From an uncultured Bacteroidota bacterium (GTDB lineage: Bacteria; Bacteroidota; Bacteroidia; Flavobacteriales; Flavobacteriaceae), in NCBI GenBank assembly GCA_902595555.1, contig CACJQM010000004.1:62001-126000 (forward strand): a stretch of 64,000 nucleotides of DNA, written 5' to 3'. The notes under the pieces were generated by a model, which saw nothing but the letters and a program-made list of their open reading frames with translations, had not been told where the DNA came from and searched no databases. The translations under genes were made by a program, and so were the position numbers. This document shows, piece after piece, positions 34,059 to 43,171 of the stretch (the stretch's first letter is position 1; each line of letters begins with the position of its first letter).

Positions 34059-35780
34059 TTAAAAATTTTGTTTTTTAAATTCTTCAACAATATGTTCCGA
34101 TGAACGCATTGCAAGGGCAAGAATAGTCCATGTTGGGTTTTTATCTGCTTGTGATACGAATGGACCAGCATCAACCACATAAACATTGGAAACATCATGA
34201 AGTCTTTCAAATTGATTGGTTACTGATTTTTTTGGATCATCACCCATTCTTGTGGTTCCAACTTCATGAATTATCCATCCTGGCTTATTTAATCCATAAT
34301 TAGCATCTTTTCCTGGTTTTCCCCAAAGTGGAATACCGCCCATGTTGTGAATAATTTCCTCAAATGTGTCTTGCATATGTTTGGCTTGTTTGATTTCGTT
34401 ATCTGTCCATTGATAATTAAACCTTAGAACAGGGACGCCATACTTGTCAACTTTATTTGGATCAATTTCACAATAATTTGTTTTTTGTGCAACGGATTCG
34501 CCTCTGCCGGATATTCCTATGGTAGATCCATAGTACTTTTTCATATCAGCTCTCAAAACATCTCCATATCCGCCCGCCTTATTAATTCCAAAAAATTTAT
34601 TAAAACTGTTAACATTAAAACCTGTTCCATACGTTGGCGCACCCATTCCGCCCCAAACTTCAATGTGATATCCACGAGCAAAATCTAATTTCTTATTATC
34701 CAACCACCATGGAGAATAAACGTGCATTCCTCCAACTCCATCTTCGTTATAGGTTTTTCTATCAATCAGTTCAGGAAGAAAAGCCATCATATCACCACCT
34801 GTTGAATCATGTAGATATTTTCCCATTAGATCACTGCTATTTCCAAGGCCATTAGGATGCTGTTTAGATTTTGAGTTTAATAAGATTCTAGCAGAACTAC
34901 ACGCTGAAGCAGCTAAGACAACAACTTTACCCTTTAATTTATATTCTTTATTTTCATCTTTATCTATAAAAGAGACACCTGTTGCTTTGCCCTCATCATT
35001 GGTAGTGACAGTTCTCACCATAGAATTAACGTATAAATCAATTTGACCACCTGATTTTTGTGCTGGAAAGATTAAGCAAGATCCTGAAGAAAAATCTCCA
35101 TATACATTACAACTTTTTGCACAACCAGCACAGTAAAAGCATATACCTCTATCATTATTGATTCTCTTAGTCAAAACCGACAGTCTTGATGGAATTACCT
35201 TAACATTACTTTTGCGAGCGCCTTTTATGTAGAATAGCTCATGAAGTCTTGGTTTTGGAGGGGGAAGAAAAAAACCATCTGGCTCATTATATATATTCTC
35301 TTTGGTTCCAAAAACTCCAATTAGTTTGTCAACTTTATCATAATATGGCTTGATATCATCATATGAGATGGGCCAATTTTCTCCTAATCCGTCAATACTT
35401 TTTCTTTTAAAATCATTTGGGCCAAATCTAAGTGATATTCTTCCCCAATGATTTGTTCTGCCTCCCAGCATTCGGGATCTGAACCATTTAAAATCAGTAT
35501 CGCCAATTTGTCCATAAGGTTCGCCTTCAATTTCCCAGCCACCATATGCTTGATCATAATCACCGAAGTGTCTAGTAGTACTTCCACCTCTTCTTGGTGA
35601 ATGGAATGCTGGTTTTAATTGTGTCATTGTTTTGGGGTCCGCAGGATCAAAAAAAGGTCCAGCTTCAACAACAGCTACTGACAATCCAGCCTCAGAAAGT
35701 ACTTTGGTGGCCATACCACCTCCAGCTCCTGAACCGACAATTATCACGTCGTATTCTTTCGCTGTATTTTTTATTTGCAT
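34059..35780 (-). CDS. GMC family FAD-dependent sugar oxidoreductase, large subunit
   Basis: A 573-residue GMC oxidoreductase. It has the FAD fold VIIVGSGAGGGMATKVLSEA, FAD-contact LGGRTNHWGRIS, and C-terminal catalytic His and Asn in HEVGTTRMGDD (about 508) and DKNPTWTILALA (about 548). A Cys-rich loop near 212-222 (CFYCAGCAKSC) has the spacing CxxCxxCxxxC and may hold a small Fe-S cluster, as known for some FAD-glucose dehydrogenases. With the small subunit it probably oxidises a sugar at C3 in the periplasm. It has no signal of its own and would be exported bound to the Tat partner. Confidence 0.92.
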   Translation of the reverse strand: MQIKNTAKEYDVIIVGSGAGGGMATKVLSEAGLSVAVVEAGPFFDPADPKTMTQLKPAFHSPRRGGSTTRHFGDYDQAYGGWEIEGEPYGQIGDTDFKWFRSRMLGGRTNHWGRISLRFGPNDFKRKSIDGLGENWPISYDDIKPYYDKVDKLIGVFGTKENIYNEPDGFFLPPPKPRLHELFYIKGARKSNVKVIPSRLSVLTKRINNDRGICFYCAGCAKSCNVYGDFSSGSCLIFPAQKSGGQIDLYVNSMVRTVTTNDEGKATGVSFIDKDENKEYKLKGKVVVLAASACSSARILLNSKSKQHPNGLGNSSDLMGKYLHDSTGGDMMAFLPELIDRKTYNEDGVGGMHVYSPWWLDNKKLDFARGYHIEVWGGMGAPTYGTGFNVNSFNKFFGINKAGGYGDVLRADMKKYYGSTIGISGRGESVAQKTNYCEIDPNKVDKYGVPVLRFNYQWTDNEIKQAKHMQDTFEEIIHNMGGIPLWGKPGKDANYGLNKPGWIIHEVGTTRMGDDPKKSVTNQFERLHDVSNVYVVDAGPFVSQADKNPTWTILALAMRSSEHIVEEFKKQNF

Positions 35781-35784
35781 AAAT

Positions 35785-36531
35785 CTAAAGTTCTAGTTCT
35801 CTAATTTTTATATTTCTGAAATAAACTCTTGCACCATGGTCTTGAAAACAAATTTTTCCAGTTTTGAATTTTCCAAACTCACAATTATCCCAGGGCTTCT
35901 CATCACAATTAGCAAATTTTGTGCCAGCAACCATTGAATCCCATTCTTCTCCGCTTAAAGGAAAATTAACAACTTCAACACCATTAAAAATTACATTTCC
36001 AAAGTTAGTTTTATGATCAATTGTAATCAAATATGTATTCCATTCTCCAACAGGTTTAGTCATATCAACTGTCGGGGAAACCATTCCATATAAACTACCA
36101 GCTTTAACAGGGTCAGGATAATTGTTATCCATTATTTGAATTTCAGGACCAGTTACGAATGGAAATTCATAATTTTTACCCTCTTTAACACCCCACATGA
36201 ATCCACTATTAGTTAATGTGTCAACTTTCCATTCAAAATACAGTTTAAAACTTGTATAATCAATATCTGATACTAAATCATTATTCTCCTTTTTTAAACT
36301 TCCATTTCCGTGCTTAAGAATATTACCTAATGAATCACGTTGATACTTACCAAGGGTTGGATCAAAGGATAAAACCCCACCAGAAACAGACCAACCAAAC
36401 TTATTACCATTATCATTATAGTAATGCCATCCATCCAAGCTATTATCACTTAACAAAACAGTCCAATCCTTATCTTGTTTACAAGAAAAAAAAAGAAAAG
36501 GGATAATGAATAGTAAACTAAACTTGTTCAT
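35785..36531 (-). CDS. DUF1080 lipoprotein (3-keto-disaccharide hydrolase family)
   Basis: A 248-residue lipoprotein (SLLFIIPFLFFSCKQD) with one DUF1080 domain, a concanavalin-like beta-sandwich. Typical blocks are WTVLLSDNSLDGWHYYND, FKLYFEWKVDTLTNSGFMWG, PEIQIMDNNY, WNTYLITIDH and CFQDHGARVYFRNIKIREL. Pfam names this family 3-keto-disaccharide hydrolase, because a member splits 3-keto glycosides. It lies 4 bases upstream of the GMC dehydrogenase gene, matching a path in which a glycoside is first oxidised at C3 and then cleaved. Confidence 0.92.
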   Translation of the reverse strand: MNKFSLLFIIPFLFFSCKQDKDWTVLLSDNSLDGWHYYNDNGNKFGWSVSGGVLSFDPTLGKYQRDSLGNILKHGNGSLKKENNDLVSDIDYTSFKLYFEWKVDTLTNSGFMWGVKEGKNYEFPFVTGPEIQIMDNNYPDPVKAGSLYGMVSPTVDMTKPVGEWNTYLITIDHKTNFGNVIFNGVEVVNFPLSGEEWDSMVAGTKFANCDEKPWDNCEFGKFKTGKICFQDHGARVYFRNIKIRELEL

Positions 36532-36534
36532 AAA

Positions 36535-37998
36535 TTAAAGATTCCATCCTGGTCTTCTGGTTCGTCCTACGTATTTATTTGCTTCATCAAAGTTCGTTAT
36601 TTTCATATTGTCTCCATCCCATAATAATTTCTTTCTCCCAACAAATTTGCTGTACTCAGATGTGTGATATCTATTCGGTGAATATTTAGGTTTATCTTTA
36701 CCCATACTCATGTAAGATCTAATAGCTAGATTTCCCATTAAAACTGTTTCTGTAAATGGTCCAGCATACTCAAAAGGTGCAGTTATTTTTTTATATTCAT
36801 CACTACCATATCCTGCCTTAATTCCATTTATCCATTCCATATGATGCACGTGATCTAGAGACTTCCAATAGTCGTCAGTAGAAAATTCAATTGTTTCATG
36901 ACCTTTTCTATACAATTTAGGACCTAAGCCGTATACTCCACAAGATATAACTCCAGTTTCTCCTATCATTAAAACACCATTTGTACTATTCTTTTCACCA
37001 AGAAAATCATCTGCAGGAATAAATTCAGGATGACTAGGTCTTAAGCCTCCATCCATCCATACTAATTCAATTTTAGAATCATTTTTAGCAGTCTTATCAA
37101 AATTTAATGTAACTATTGAAGATGCTGGACAACCTGCAGGTATAAAATTCTGGCTCCATGCTTGCTGAAAAACCTGTCCAACACTACACTCAACATCTGT
37201 TGGATAATGTAAGCCTAAAGTTTTATACGGAGCATCTAAAATATGACAACCCATATCCCCTAAGGCACCGGTTCCATAATCCCACCAACCTCTCCAGTTG
37301 AATGGATGTAGCTGTGATGTATATTTAGCTGAAGCAGCAGGACCTAACCATAGATCCCAATTTAAATTTGCAGGTTTTTCTTCCTCCATATTTTCCATAT
37401 CAAAGCCTTGAGGCCAAACAGGTCTATTTGTCCAAGCATAAATTTTGTGAATTTTTCCTATCATCTTTTTATCAACCCATTCTTGAATCTTTACAACTCC
37501 AGTGCTTGATCCACCTTGATTACCCATTTGAGTTACCACCTTGTTTTTAGCAGCAATTTCAGTTAAAGCTCTAGCCTCCTCAATGTTGTGAGTTAATGGT
37601 TTTTGGACATATACATGTAATCCTCTGTTCATTGCATTACTAGCAATTACACCGTGAGTGTGATCTGGAGTGCTAATTGTAACAGCATCCAAATCCTTTT
37701 CATTATCTAACATTTCTCTAAAATCAACATAAAAGTTAGCATTAGGATATGTCTTCCTAGAATCAGTTACGCCATGTGAACCATCGGGGTGAACATCACA
37801 AAGTGCTATGACTCTCTCTCCGCTTGCCCAGTCATGTGTAATGTCATTTCCTTTTCCACCTGCACCAATAGCAGCTATATTTAATTGATCACTTGGTGAA
37901 ATGAATCCATTACCACCTAAAACATTTCTTGGTACAATAAAAAAACCTGTACCAGCAATTGCTGATTTTTTTAGAAAACTTCTTCTTTTATTTTTCAT
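36535..37998 (-). CDS. Tat-exported Gfo/Idh/MocA family oxidoreductase
   Basis: A 487-residue oxidoreductase with a clear twin-arginine signal (KNKRRSFLKKSAIAGTGFF). The NAD(P)-binding fold follows (LNIAAIGAGGKGNDITHDWA; VIALCDVHPDG), then AVTISTPDHTHGVIASNAMN and the family's catalytic motif YVQKPLTHNIEEARALTEIA. The C-terminal domain has PFNWRGWWDYGTGALGDMGC with the GD-GCH type active-site His (CHILDAPY). Periplasmic members carry their own bound cofactor. It is the first gene of a four-gene minus-strand operon, 3 bases before the DUF1080 gene, and is divergent from the ThuA gene. Confidence 0.93.
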   Translation of the reverse strand: MKNKRRSFLKKSAIAGTGFFIVPRNVLGGNGFISPSDQLNIAAIGAGGKGNDITHDWASGERVIALCDVHPDGSHGVTDSRKTYPNANFYVDFREMLDNEKDLDAVTISTPDHTHGVIASNAMNRGLHVYVQKPLTHNIEEARALTEIAAKNKVVTQMGNQGGSSTGVVKIQEWVDKKMIGKIHKIYAWTNRPVWPQGFDMENMEEEKPANLNWDLWLGPAASAKYTSQLHPFNWRGWWDYGTGALGDMGCHILDAPYKTLGLHYPTDVECSVGQVFQQAWSQNFIPAGCPASSIVTLNFDKTAKNDSKIELVWMDGGLRPSHPEFIPADDFLGEKNSTNGVLMIGETGVISCGVYGLGPKLYRKGHETIEFSTDDYWKSLDHVHHMEWINGIKAGYGSDEYKKITAPFEYAGPFTETVLMGNLAIRSYMSMGKDKPKYSPNRYHTSEYSKFVGRKKLLWDGDNMKITNFDEANKYVGRTRRPGWNL

Positions 37999-38046
37999 AG
38001 CTAATTCTGAGATTAAATTCTGATTTCATAAATTTAAAAAATAATA

Positions 38047-38760
38047 ATGAAAAAATATAAAATTTATTTTCTGCTCCTTACCATATTTTCTAACACTTTA
38101 ATATCCCAGAGTTTAGCTGACAAAAAAGTTCTTGTAGTTTGGGGTGGTTGGGATGGACATAAACCTGAATTATTTGCTAATCATGTTGAAAACTGGCTTA
38201 TTAAAGAAAAAGCTGATTATAAAATTATTAATGGGTTAGATGCCTACGATAATTATGATGAATTAATTAAATATGATTTAATTATTCAGTCAGTCACAAT
38301 GGATGAAATCAGTAAAGAGCAAGAGGAAAATTTGGTGAAAGCCGTACTAAACGGTGTTGGAATTGCTGGTGCTCATGGTGGTCTTGTAGATTCCTTTAGA
38401 AAAAACACCAATTATCAATTTATGATAGGTGGACAGTTTGTTGCACACCCCGGTGGTATGATTAAGCATAAAGTTAAAATATTAGATGATGAATTAACTA
38501 TTGGTTTAAGTGATTTTGATATTTTAAGTGAACAATACTACATGCACTATGATCCAAGTGTTAAAATTATAGCTGAGACAAAATTTGGTGGAGAGGTTTA
38601 CCCTTGGATAAAAGATGTAATTATGCCAGTAGCTTGGAAAAAAATGTATGGAAAAGGGAAAGTCTTCTTTATTTCCATTGGACATGACCCCGATGAATTT
38701 ATGGTTTATAAAGATGGTTGGGAGTTGTTAACAAGGGGTTTTATCTGGGCAGTAAGGTAG
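38047..38760 (+). CDS. secreted ThuA-like protein
   Basis: A 237-residue protein with a signal peptide (IYFLLLTIFSNTLISQS) and a ThuA domain (DUF1393-like glutamine amidotransferase fold): KVLVVWGGWDGHKPELFANH, LIKYDLIIQSVTMDEI, VGIAGAHGGLVDSFR, and QYYMHYDPSVKIIAET. ThuA proteins occur with Gfo/Idh/MocA oxidoreductases in keto-sugar metabolism (for example trehalose utilisation); their exact chemistry is not settled. It is divergent from the Gfo gene across a 48-base gap and probably co-regulated. Confidence 0.9.
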   Translation: MKKYKIYFLLLTIFSNTLISQSLADKKVLVVWGGWDGHKPELFANHVENWLIKEKADYKIINGLDAYDNYDELIKYDLIIQSVTMDEISKEQEENLVKAVLNGVGIAGAHGGLVDSFRKNTNYQFMIGGQFVAHPGGMIKHKVKILDDELTIGLSDFDILSEQYYMHYDPSVKIIAETKFGGEVYPWIKDVIMPVAWKKMYGKGKVFFISIGHDPDEFMVYKDGWELLTRGFIWAVR

Positions 38761-38761
38761 G

Positions 38762-39688
38762 CTAAAATTTAATAATTTCTTGGAATTTATAATCTATTAA
38801 TTCTTTTTCTGCTTTGTCTAAATTATCAGAAAACCCTATTAAATATCCTCCTCCTCCAGATCCACATAGTTTTAAGTAATAACCTCCCGTTTCTAATCCT
38901 TTTCTCCAAATATCATTAAAACCCCTTGGTATCATTGGATTTAATTTTTCAATTACAAATTGAGATAAATCCATAAAGTTTTTAGAGAATAAATTAAATT
39001 CAGATTTAATTATTGAATCAACACAATAATTAGTGGGTAAAATAAATTTTTTATTAAAATGATCAGAGAAAGAGTTGTCTTCAAATGAATTTAAAAATAT
39101 TTTTATCAAATTTCCTGTTTTTGCTGGCTTTCCGGTGTCAATAATAAAGAGTCCTCTTTTACTTTCAGTGGACTGTCCTGGCAATTTAATAATATTAATT
39201 CTATCATTTGATTCTATAAAAAGTGGATATCCAACATAACTATTTAGTGGATCAATACCAGATGATTTTTTATGAAAATATGACTCTATTTGTGAAAATA
39301 TTTCTTTCAATTTAACAAGTTTATCTGAGGATAAATCTTTAGAAATTTGAATTTTGTTAAAAGAGTATTTATGGTAAACTGCAGCTACCAAAGCCCCACT
39401 ACTACCTAAACCATAACCAATTGGAATTGAGCTTTTAAAGAATAAACCTTTTTTTATATCTATTTCAAATTGAATAATATTAAAATTATTTTTTTGATTT
39501 GATTTTTTTAAAAAGTTGAGAAACTCACTAATTGATTTATTTGATTTTTTTACATCATTATCAGCTAGATCACCAAACTCAAGATTTCCTTGATATTTAT
39601 TAAGGGGGATTGATATTGCCTTTGAATTTTTTAAAATACCGTATTCTCCAAATAATAATATTTTAGATAAAAAAGTTTGAGAGTTCAT
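38762..39688 (-). CDS. mevalonate kinase (GHMP family)
   Basis: A 308-residue GHMP kinase with the ATP-binding motif PIGYGLGSSGALVAAVYHKY, N-terminal KILLFGEYGILKNSKAISIP and the C-terminal KLCGSGGGGYLIGFSD. Its place immediately after mvaD and its sequence make it mevalonate kinase of the isoprenoid pathway. The final Gly-rich loop and the GSSG motif are intact. A plain GHMP sugar kinase is the alternative, but the gene pair with mvaD is decisive. It is convergent with the ThuA gene, leaving a one-base gap. Confidence 0.9.
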   Translation of the reverse strand: MNSQTFLSKILLFGEYGILKNSKAISIPLNKYQGNLEFGDLADNDVKKSNKSISEFLNFLKKSNQKNNFNIIQFEIDIKKGLFFKSSIPIGYGLGSSGALVAAVYHKYSFNKIQISKDLSSDKLVKLKEIFSQIESYFHKKSSGIDPLNSYVGYPLFIESNDRINIIKLPGQSTESKRGLFIIDTGKPAKTGNLIKIFLNSFEDNSFSDHFNKKFILPTNYCVDSIIKSEFNLFSKNFMDLSQFVIEKLNPMIPRGFNDIWRKGLETGGYYLKLCGSGGGGYLIGFSDNLDKAEKELIDYKFQEIIKF

Positions 39689-39697
39689 CTATCAAAA

Positions 39698-40756
39698 TTA
39701 TTTTTTGATTGGGCCTTTACCTACTTTATCATTAATAAATAAACCATTAGAACAATAATTTAAAAGTTCATTTTTTATAAAATCTTGAACAATTTTATAA
39801 TCATCATTGTGATATAAAAGATGAATATTTGCTCCAGCATCCAATGTAAAACATAATGTGTTATTTTTATTTTCCTTTCTAAAACTCCAAATCTTATTTA
39901 TGATGTTTATAGTATTTGGTTTTAACAAAATAAAGGAGGGATTTGAAGATAACATCATTGCATGCAAAGTTAGAGCCTCATTTTCAACAACTCTAATAAA
40001 CTCATCAACATCTCTATTTATAAAAGAGTTTATCAAACTGTCTAAATTTTTGTTGGCTTGTTTTATTCTACTGGATTTAAATTGATGATTTGTTACTAAA
40101 TCGTGTCCAACCGTACTTGATACTTTTTTTGATTTTTCATCCACAATTAGAACAGTATCATTATAGTTTTTGAAGAATTCTGGCAAATCAAAAGCAACAG
40201 CATAATCATCATTACTTTCATTAATTAAGCTTGATTTTCCCCAAACAGATGCTGGACCAAAAACACTTCTGCAAGCGCTTCCAGATCCTAATCTGGAAAT
40301 AAATGATGACTTAATGTAAAAGTCTGTTGAATCTAGAATTGACTTCTCAATATCAATTAGACATAATGATAAAGCACTAAATGCAGACGCAGATGATGCA
40401 ATTCCGCTACTGTGCGGAAATGTGTTTTTTGAGTCTATTTTAATTGATAATTGATTTAAAAATGGTAAGTATGGAATAATCCTTTCAAAATATTTATCTA
40501 ATTTTTTTTTAAAATGAGGTTTTGATTTACCCTCAAATAAAAAATCATACTTAAATCCGTTTTTGGATGGTTTGTATGAAACACTAGTTTCACTGTGACA
40601 TTGTTTCAATGTAAAACTAAGAGATGGATTAATTGGTATCTGCAAATCTTTTTTTCCCCAGTACTTAATTAGAGCGATATTTGATGGTGACAGCCAATTT
40701 GTTGAGCCAGACAATTTACTTTTTTCAAAAATTATTTTTGATATTGGCTCAAACAT
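39698..40756 (-). CDS. mvaD: diphosphomevalonate decarboxylase
   Basis: A 352-residue MvaD that decarboxylates mevalonate diphosphate to isopentenyl diphosphate. Motifs are the N-terminal SPSNIALIKYWGKKDLQIPI, the ATP loop FPHSSGIASSASAFSALSLC and SRLGSGSACRSVFGPASVW, and late TLDAGANIHLLYH. It is 9 bases upstream of the mevalonate kinase gene and 2 bases downstream of the ferredoxin-NADP reductase gene. Confidence 0.95.
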   Translation of the reverse strand: MFEPISKIIFEKSKLSGSTNWLSPSNIALIKYWGKKDLQIPINPSLSFTLKQCHSETSVSYKPSKNGFKYDFLFEGKSKPHFKKKLDKYFERIIPYLPFLNQLSIKIDSKNTFPHSSGIASSASAFSALSLCLIDIEKSILDSTDFYIKSSFISRLGSGSACRSVFGPASVWGKSSLINESNDDYAVAFDLPEFFKNYNDTVLIVDEKSKKVSSTVGHDLVTNHQFKSSRIKQANKNLDSLINSFINRDVDEFIRVVENEALTLHAMMLSSNPSFILLKPNTINIINKIWSFRKENKNNTLCFTLDAGANIHLLYHNDDYKIVQDFIKNELLNYCSNGLFINDKVGKGPIKK

Positions 40757-40758
40757 TA

Positions 40759-41808
40759 TTATTTAAAAGAATTTATTTGTGTTTTCTTGGGCTCTTTTTT
40801 AGTTCCATCAAATCCAGAAATTCCTGAAACAGTAGTGTATTTCAAAATATTTTTCTTGCCAGGATTAATTATTTGGTATGCACTATGACACATTATTGCC
40901 GCTTCATGGAAACCAGATAATATCAACTTAAGTTTTCCAGGATAGTAATTTATGTCTCCAATAGCATAAATACCTTCTTTGTTTGTTTGATAATCTAAAG
41001 AATTATTGACTTTAATAGCGTTTTTTTCAATTTCTAAACCCCAGCTTTTAAAAACATCCATTTTAGGAACTAATCCATACAATGGGATTAAGTAATCAGT
41101 TGGAATATTTATGATTTCATTATCAATTGCTACATCAATACTCTCAAGTTTGTTTTTTCCATTTAACTTTTTTAGGATTGCAGGAGTTATTATATCAAGT
41201 TTATTTTTATCCTTCAATTTCTGGATCTTATTAACTGAGTCTACAGCTCCTCTGAACTGGTTTCTCCTATGTATTAAAGTTACTTTATTAGCGATTTCTG
41301 ACAGAACAATCGTCCAATCTAGCGCTGAATCGCCACCGCCTGATATAACAACATTTTTTCCTTGGAATTTTTTTGGATCTACAATACTATATTGAACTCC
41401 ATTGTCTTCAAATTTATTTAAATCATCAATGACTGGTTTTCTAGGTTCAAAATTTCCAAGTCCTCCAGCAATGGCAATAACTTTAGCTGATATTTGAGTG
41501 TTTTTATCAGTAGTTATTAAAAATTTACCTTCTGATTTAGAAAGTTTTTCAGCTGTTTCACCCAAAGTATAACCAGGGCTGAAGGGTTTAATTTGTTCAA
41601 GTAATTTATCAATCAATTCACCAGCCATAATTTCTGGATAAGCTGGTATATCATAAATCGGTTTGTTTGGATATATTTCTGCGCATTGTCCACCGGGTTT
41701 TGTCAGTGAATCAACAAGATGACACCTCATTCCTAGAAGTCCTGCTTCAAAAACAGTAAATAGTCCAGTAGGTCCTGCACCAATTACAACAATATCTGTG
41801 TCAATCAT
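40759..41808 (-). CDS. thioredoxin-reductase-like ferredoxin-NADP(+) reductase
   Basis: A 349-residue flavoprotein with the FAD motif IVVIGAGPTGLFTVFEAGLL, the NADPH motif NVVISGGGDSALDWTIVLSE (about 154-173) and the C-terminal YAIGDINYYPGKLKLILSGF. The redox CxxC of true thioredoxin reductases is absent, which identifies it as a bacterial ferredoxin-NADP reductase of the TrxR-like type. It overlaps the nfu gene by four bases. In this context it can supply electrons to Fe-S maturation or reductive enzymes. Confidence 0.93.
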   Translation of the reverse strand: MIDTDIVVIGAGPTGLFTVFEAGLLGMRCHLVDSLTKPGGQCAEIYPNKPIYDIPAYPEIMAGELIDKLLEQIKPFSPGYTLGETAEKLSKSEGKFLITTDKNTQISAKVIAIAGGLGNFEPRKPVIDDLNKFEDNGVQYSIVDPKKFQGKNVVISGGGDSALDWTIVLSEIANKVTLIHRRNQFRGAVDSVNKIQKLKDKNKLDIITPAILKKLNGKNKLESIDVAIDNEIINIPTDYLIPLYGLVPKMDVFKSWGLEIEKNAIKVNNSLDYQTNKEGIYAIGDINYYPGKLKLILSGFHEAAIMCHSAYQIINPGKKNILKYTTVSGISGFDGTKKEPKKTQINSFK

Positions 41809-42038
41809 TCTACGCTAACTACTTTTTTAATTGATGGAACATGTTTTTTTATAGTCATTTCTACACCATTTTTCAGAGTCATTTGATTTACACTACAATC
41901 AACGCAATTACCTAAAAGCCTAACCTTAACAATATCATCATCAAAGTCAACTAACTCAATATTTCCACCATCAGATTGTAAAAATGGTCTAATCTCATCT
42001 AATGCTTTTTCTATATTATTTATAATTTTAGTTTCCAT
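41805..42038 (-). CDS. NifU C-terminal domain protein (Fe-S scaffold/carrier)
   Basis: A 77-residue protein made of only the NFU domain: IEKALDEIRPFLQSDGGNIE, then VRLLGNCVDCSVNQMTLKNG with the CxxC that binds the cluster. It carries Fe-S clusters to target proteins. The start is ATG 42038; a longer TTG frame would overlap apbC. It lies two bases after apbC and overlaps the reductase gene by four, so the three are one Fe-S unit. Confidence 0.93.
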   Translation of the reverse strand: METKIINNIEKALDEIRPFLQSDGGNIELVDFDDDIVKVRLLGNCVDCSVNQMTLKNGVEMTIKKHVPSIKKVVSVE

Positions 42039-42040
42039 AA

Positions 42041-43138
42041 TTAAGAGCAACCTGCCATTGTTTTTATTTTTAGAATTTCAGTTGGTGGCAGATTTTTATT
42101 CCTTTCCAACAATAACTGAACCATTTTTTTGGTCATTTCAGAAAAAATTTCTCTAACATTAGAGTCATCCTGTAATGCACCTGGCCTCCCTATGTCACCA
42201 GCTTCTCTAATACCTTGTATAATAGGCACCTCACCAAGAAATGGTATGTCAAAATCTAAAGCCATATTTTTGGCTCCATCTTTACCAAATATATAATGTT
42301 TTTCTTGAGTTTTCGAATCAGGAATATAATATGACATATTTTCAACTATTCCTAATATTGGAATATTGATATTTTCTTGGCGATACATGGATACACCCTT
42401 ACGTGCATCAGCTAAAGCAACAATTTGTGGGGTACTAACTACTACTGCTCCATTAACTGAAATTTTTTGCATTATACTTAGGTGAATATCACCAGTTCCG
42501 GGAGGTAAATCTACAAGCATAAAATCTAAATCTCCCCAGTCTGCGTCAAATATCAATTGATTAAGTGCCTTAGTAGCCATAGGACCTCTCCAAATTACAG
42601 CTTGATCCATTTTGGTAAAAAAACCGATTGATAATACTTTAATACCAAAACTTTCTATGGGTTGCATCTTGGATTTTCCATCGATATCGACTGCTAAAGG
42701 TTTTCTGCCAACTAAATCAAACATAATGTGCATAGATGGACCATAGATATCTGCATCTAAAATCCCAACTTTAAAGCCCATATTACTTAATGTTACGGCA
42801 ATATTTGCAGTTATAGTTGATTTACCTACGCCACCCTTTGCTGATGAGATAGCTATGATATTTTTTACATTTGAAAGATGTTCAGTTGGTTCTGATTCAA
42901 CACTTTTTGGAATAGGCTTAAATTCAACTTTGTAATTTAAATCCGGGTTGTACTCTGATTTTAAAAAATCTATAATTTTATTTGATAAATCTGTTTTTGC
43001 TTTATGTGTGGGATTTGATGGTATTACATCAATTAAAATCTCATTAGAGAAATTATTAATATTTACTATTTGATCTTCATGTAAAATGTTTTTTAGAACA
43101 TTTATAACTTTTTCCTTATTGAAATCTGAATTAACCAT
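42041..43138 (-). CDS. apbC: Mrp/NBP35 family ATPase, Fe-S carrier
   Basis: A 365-residue ATPase. An N-terminal MIP18-like segment (about 1-90) is followed by the P-loop AISSAKGGVGKSTITANIAV, ADIYGPSMHIMF, GDLDFMLVDLPPGTGDIHLS and ENMSYYIPDSK. It is thought to carry Fe-S clusters. The CxxC usually found after ENMSY in many Mrp proteins is not present here; only a C-terminal GCS remains. The nfu and trmB/ATL genes lie on either side in the same orientation. Confidence 0.93.
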   Translation of the reverse strand: MVNSDFNKEKVINVLKNILHEDQIVNINNFSNEILIDVIPSNPTHKAKTDLSNKIIDFLKSEYNPDLNYKVEFKPIPKSVESEPTEHLSNVKNIIAISSAKGGVGKSTITANIAVTLSNMGFKVGILDADIYGPSMHIMFDLVGRKPLAVDIDGKSKMQPIESFGIKVLSIGFFTKMDQAVIWRGPMATKALNQLIFDADWGDLDFMLVDLPPGTGDIHLSIMQKISVNGAVVVSTPQIVALADARKGVSMYRQENINIPILGIVENMSYYIPDSKTQEKHYIFGKDGAKNMALDFDIPFLGEVPIIQGIREAGDIGRPGALQDDSNVREIFSEMTKKMVQLLLERNKNLPPTEILKIKTMAGCS

Positions 43139-43171
43139 TTTATTTAGAATACAAATATAGGATTATGTAAG

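Noticed and set aside
40759-41808. Thioredoxin reductase
   Set aside because: The redox CxxC is missing; the sequence fits TrxR-like ferredoxin-NADP reductase.
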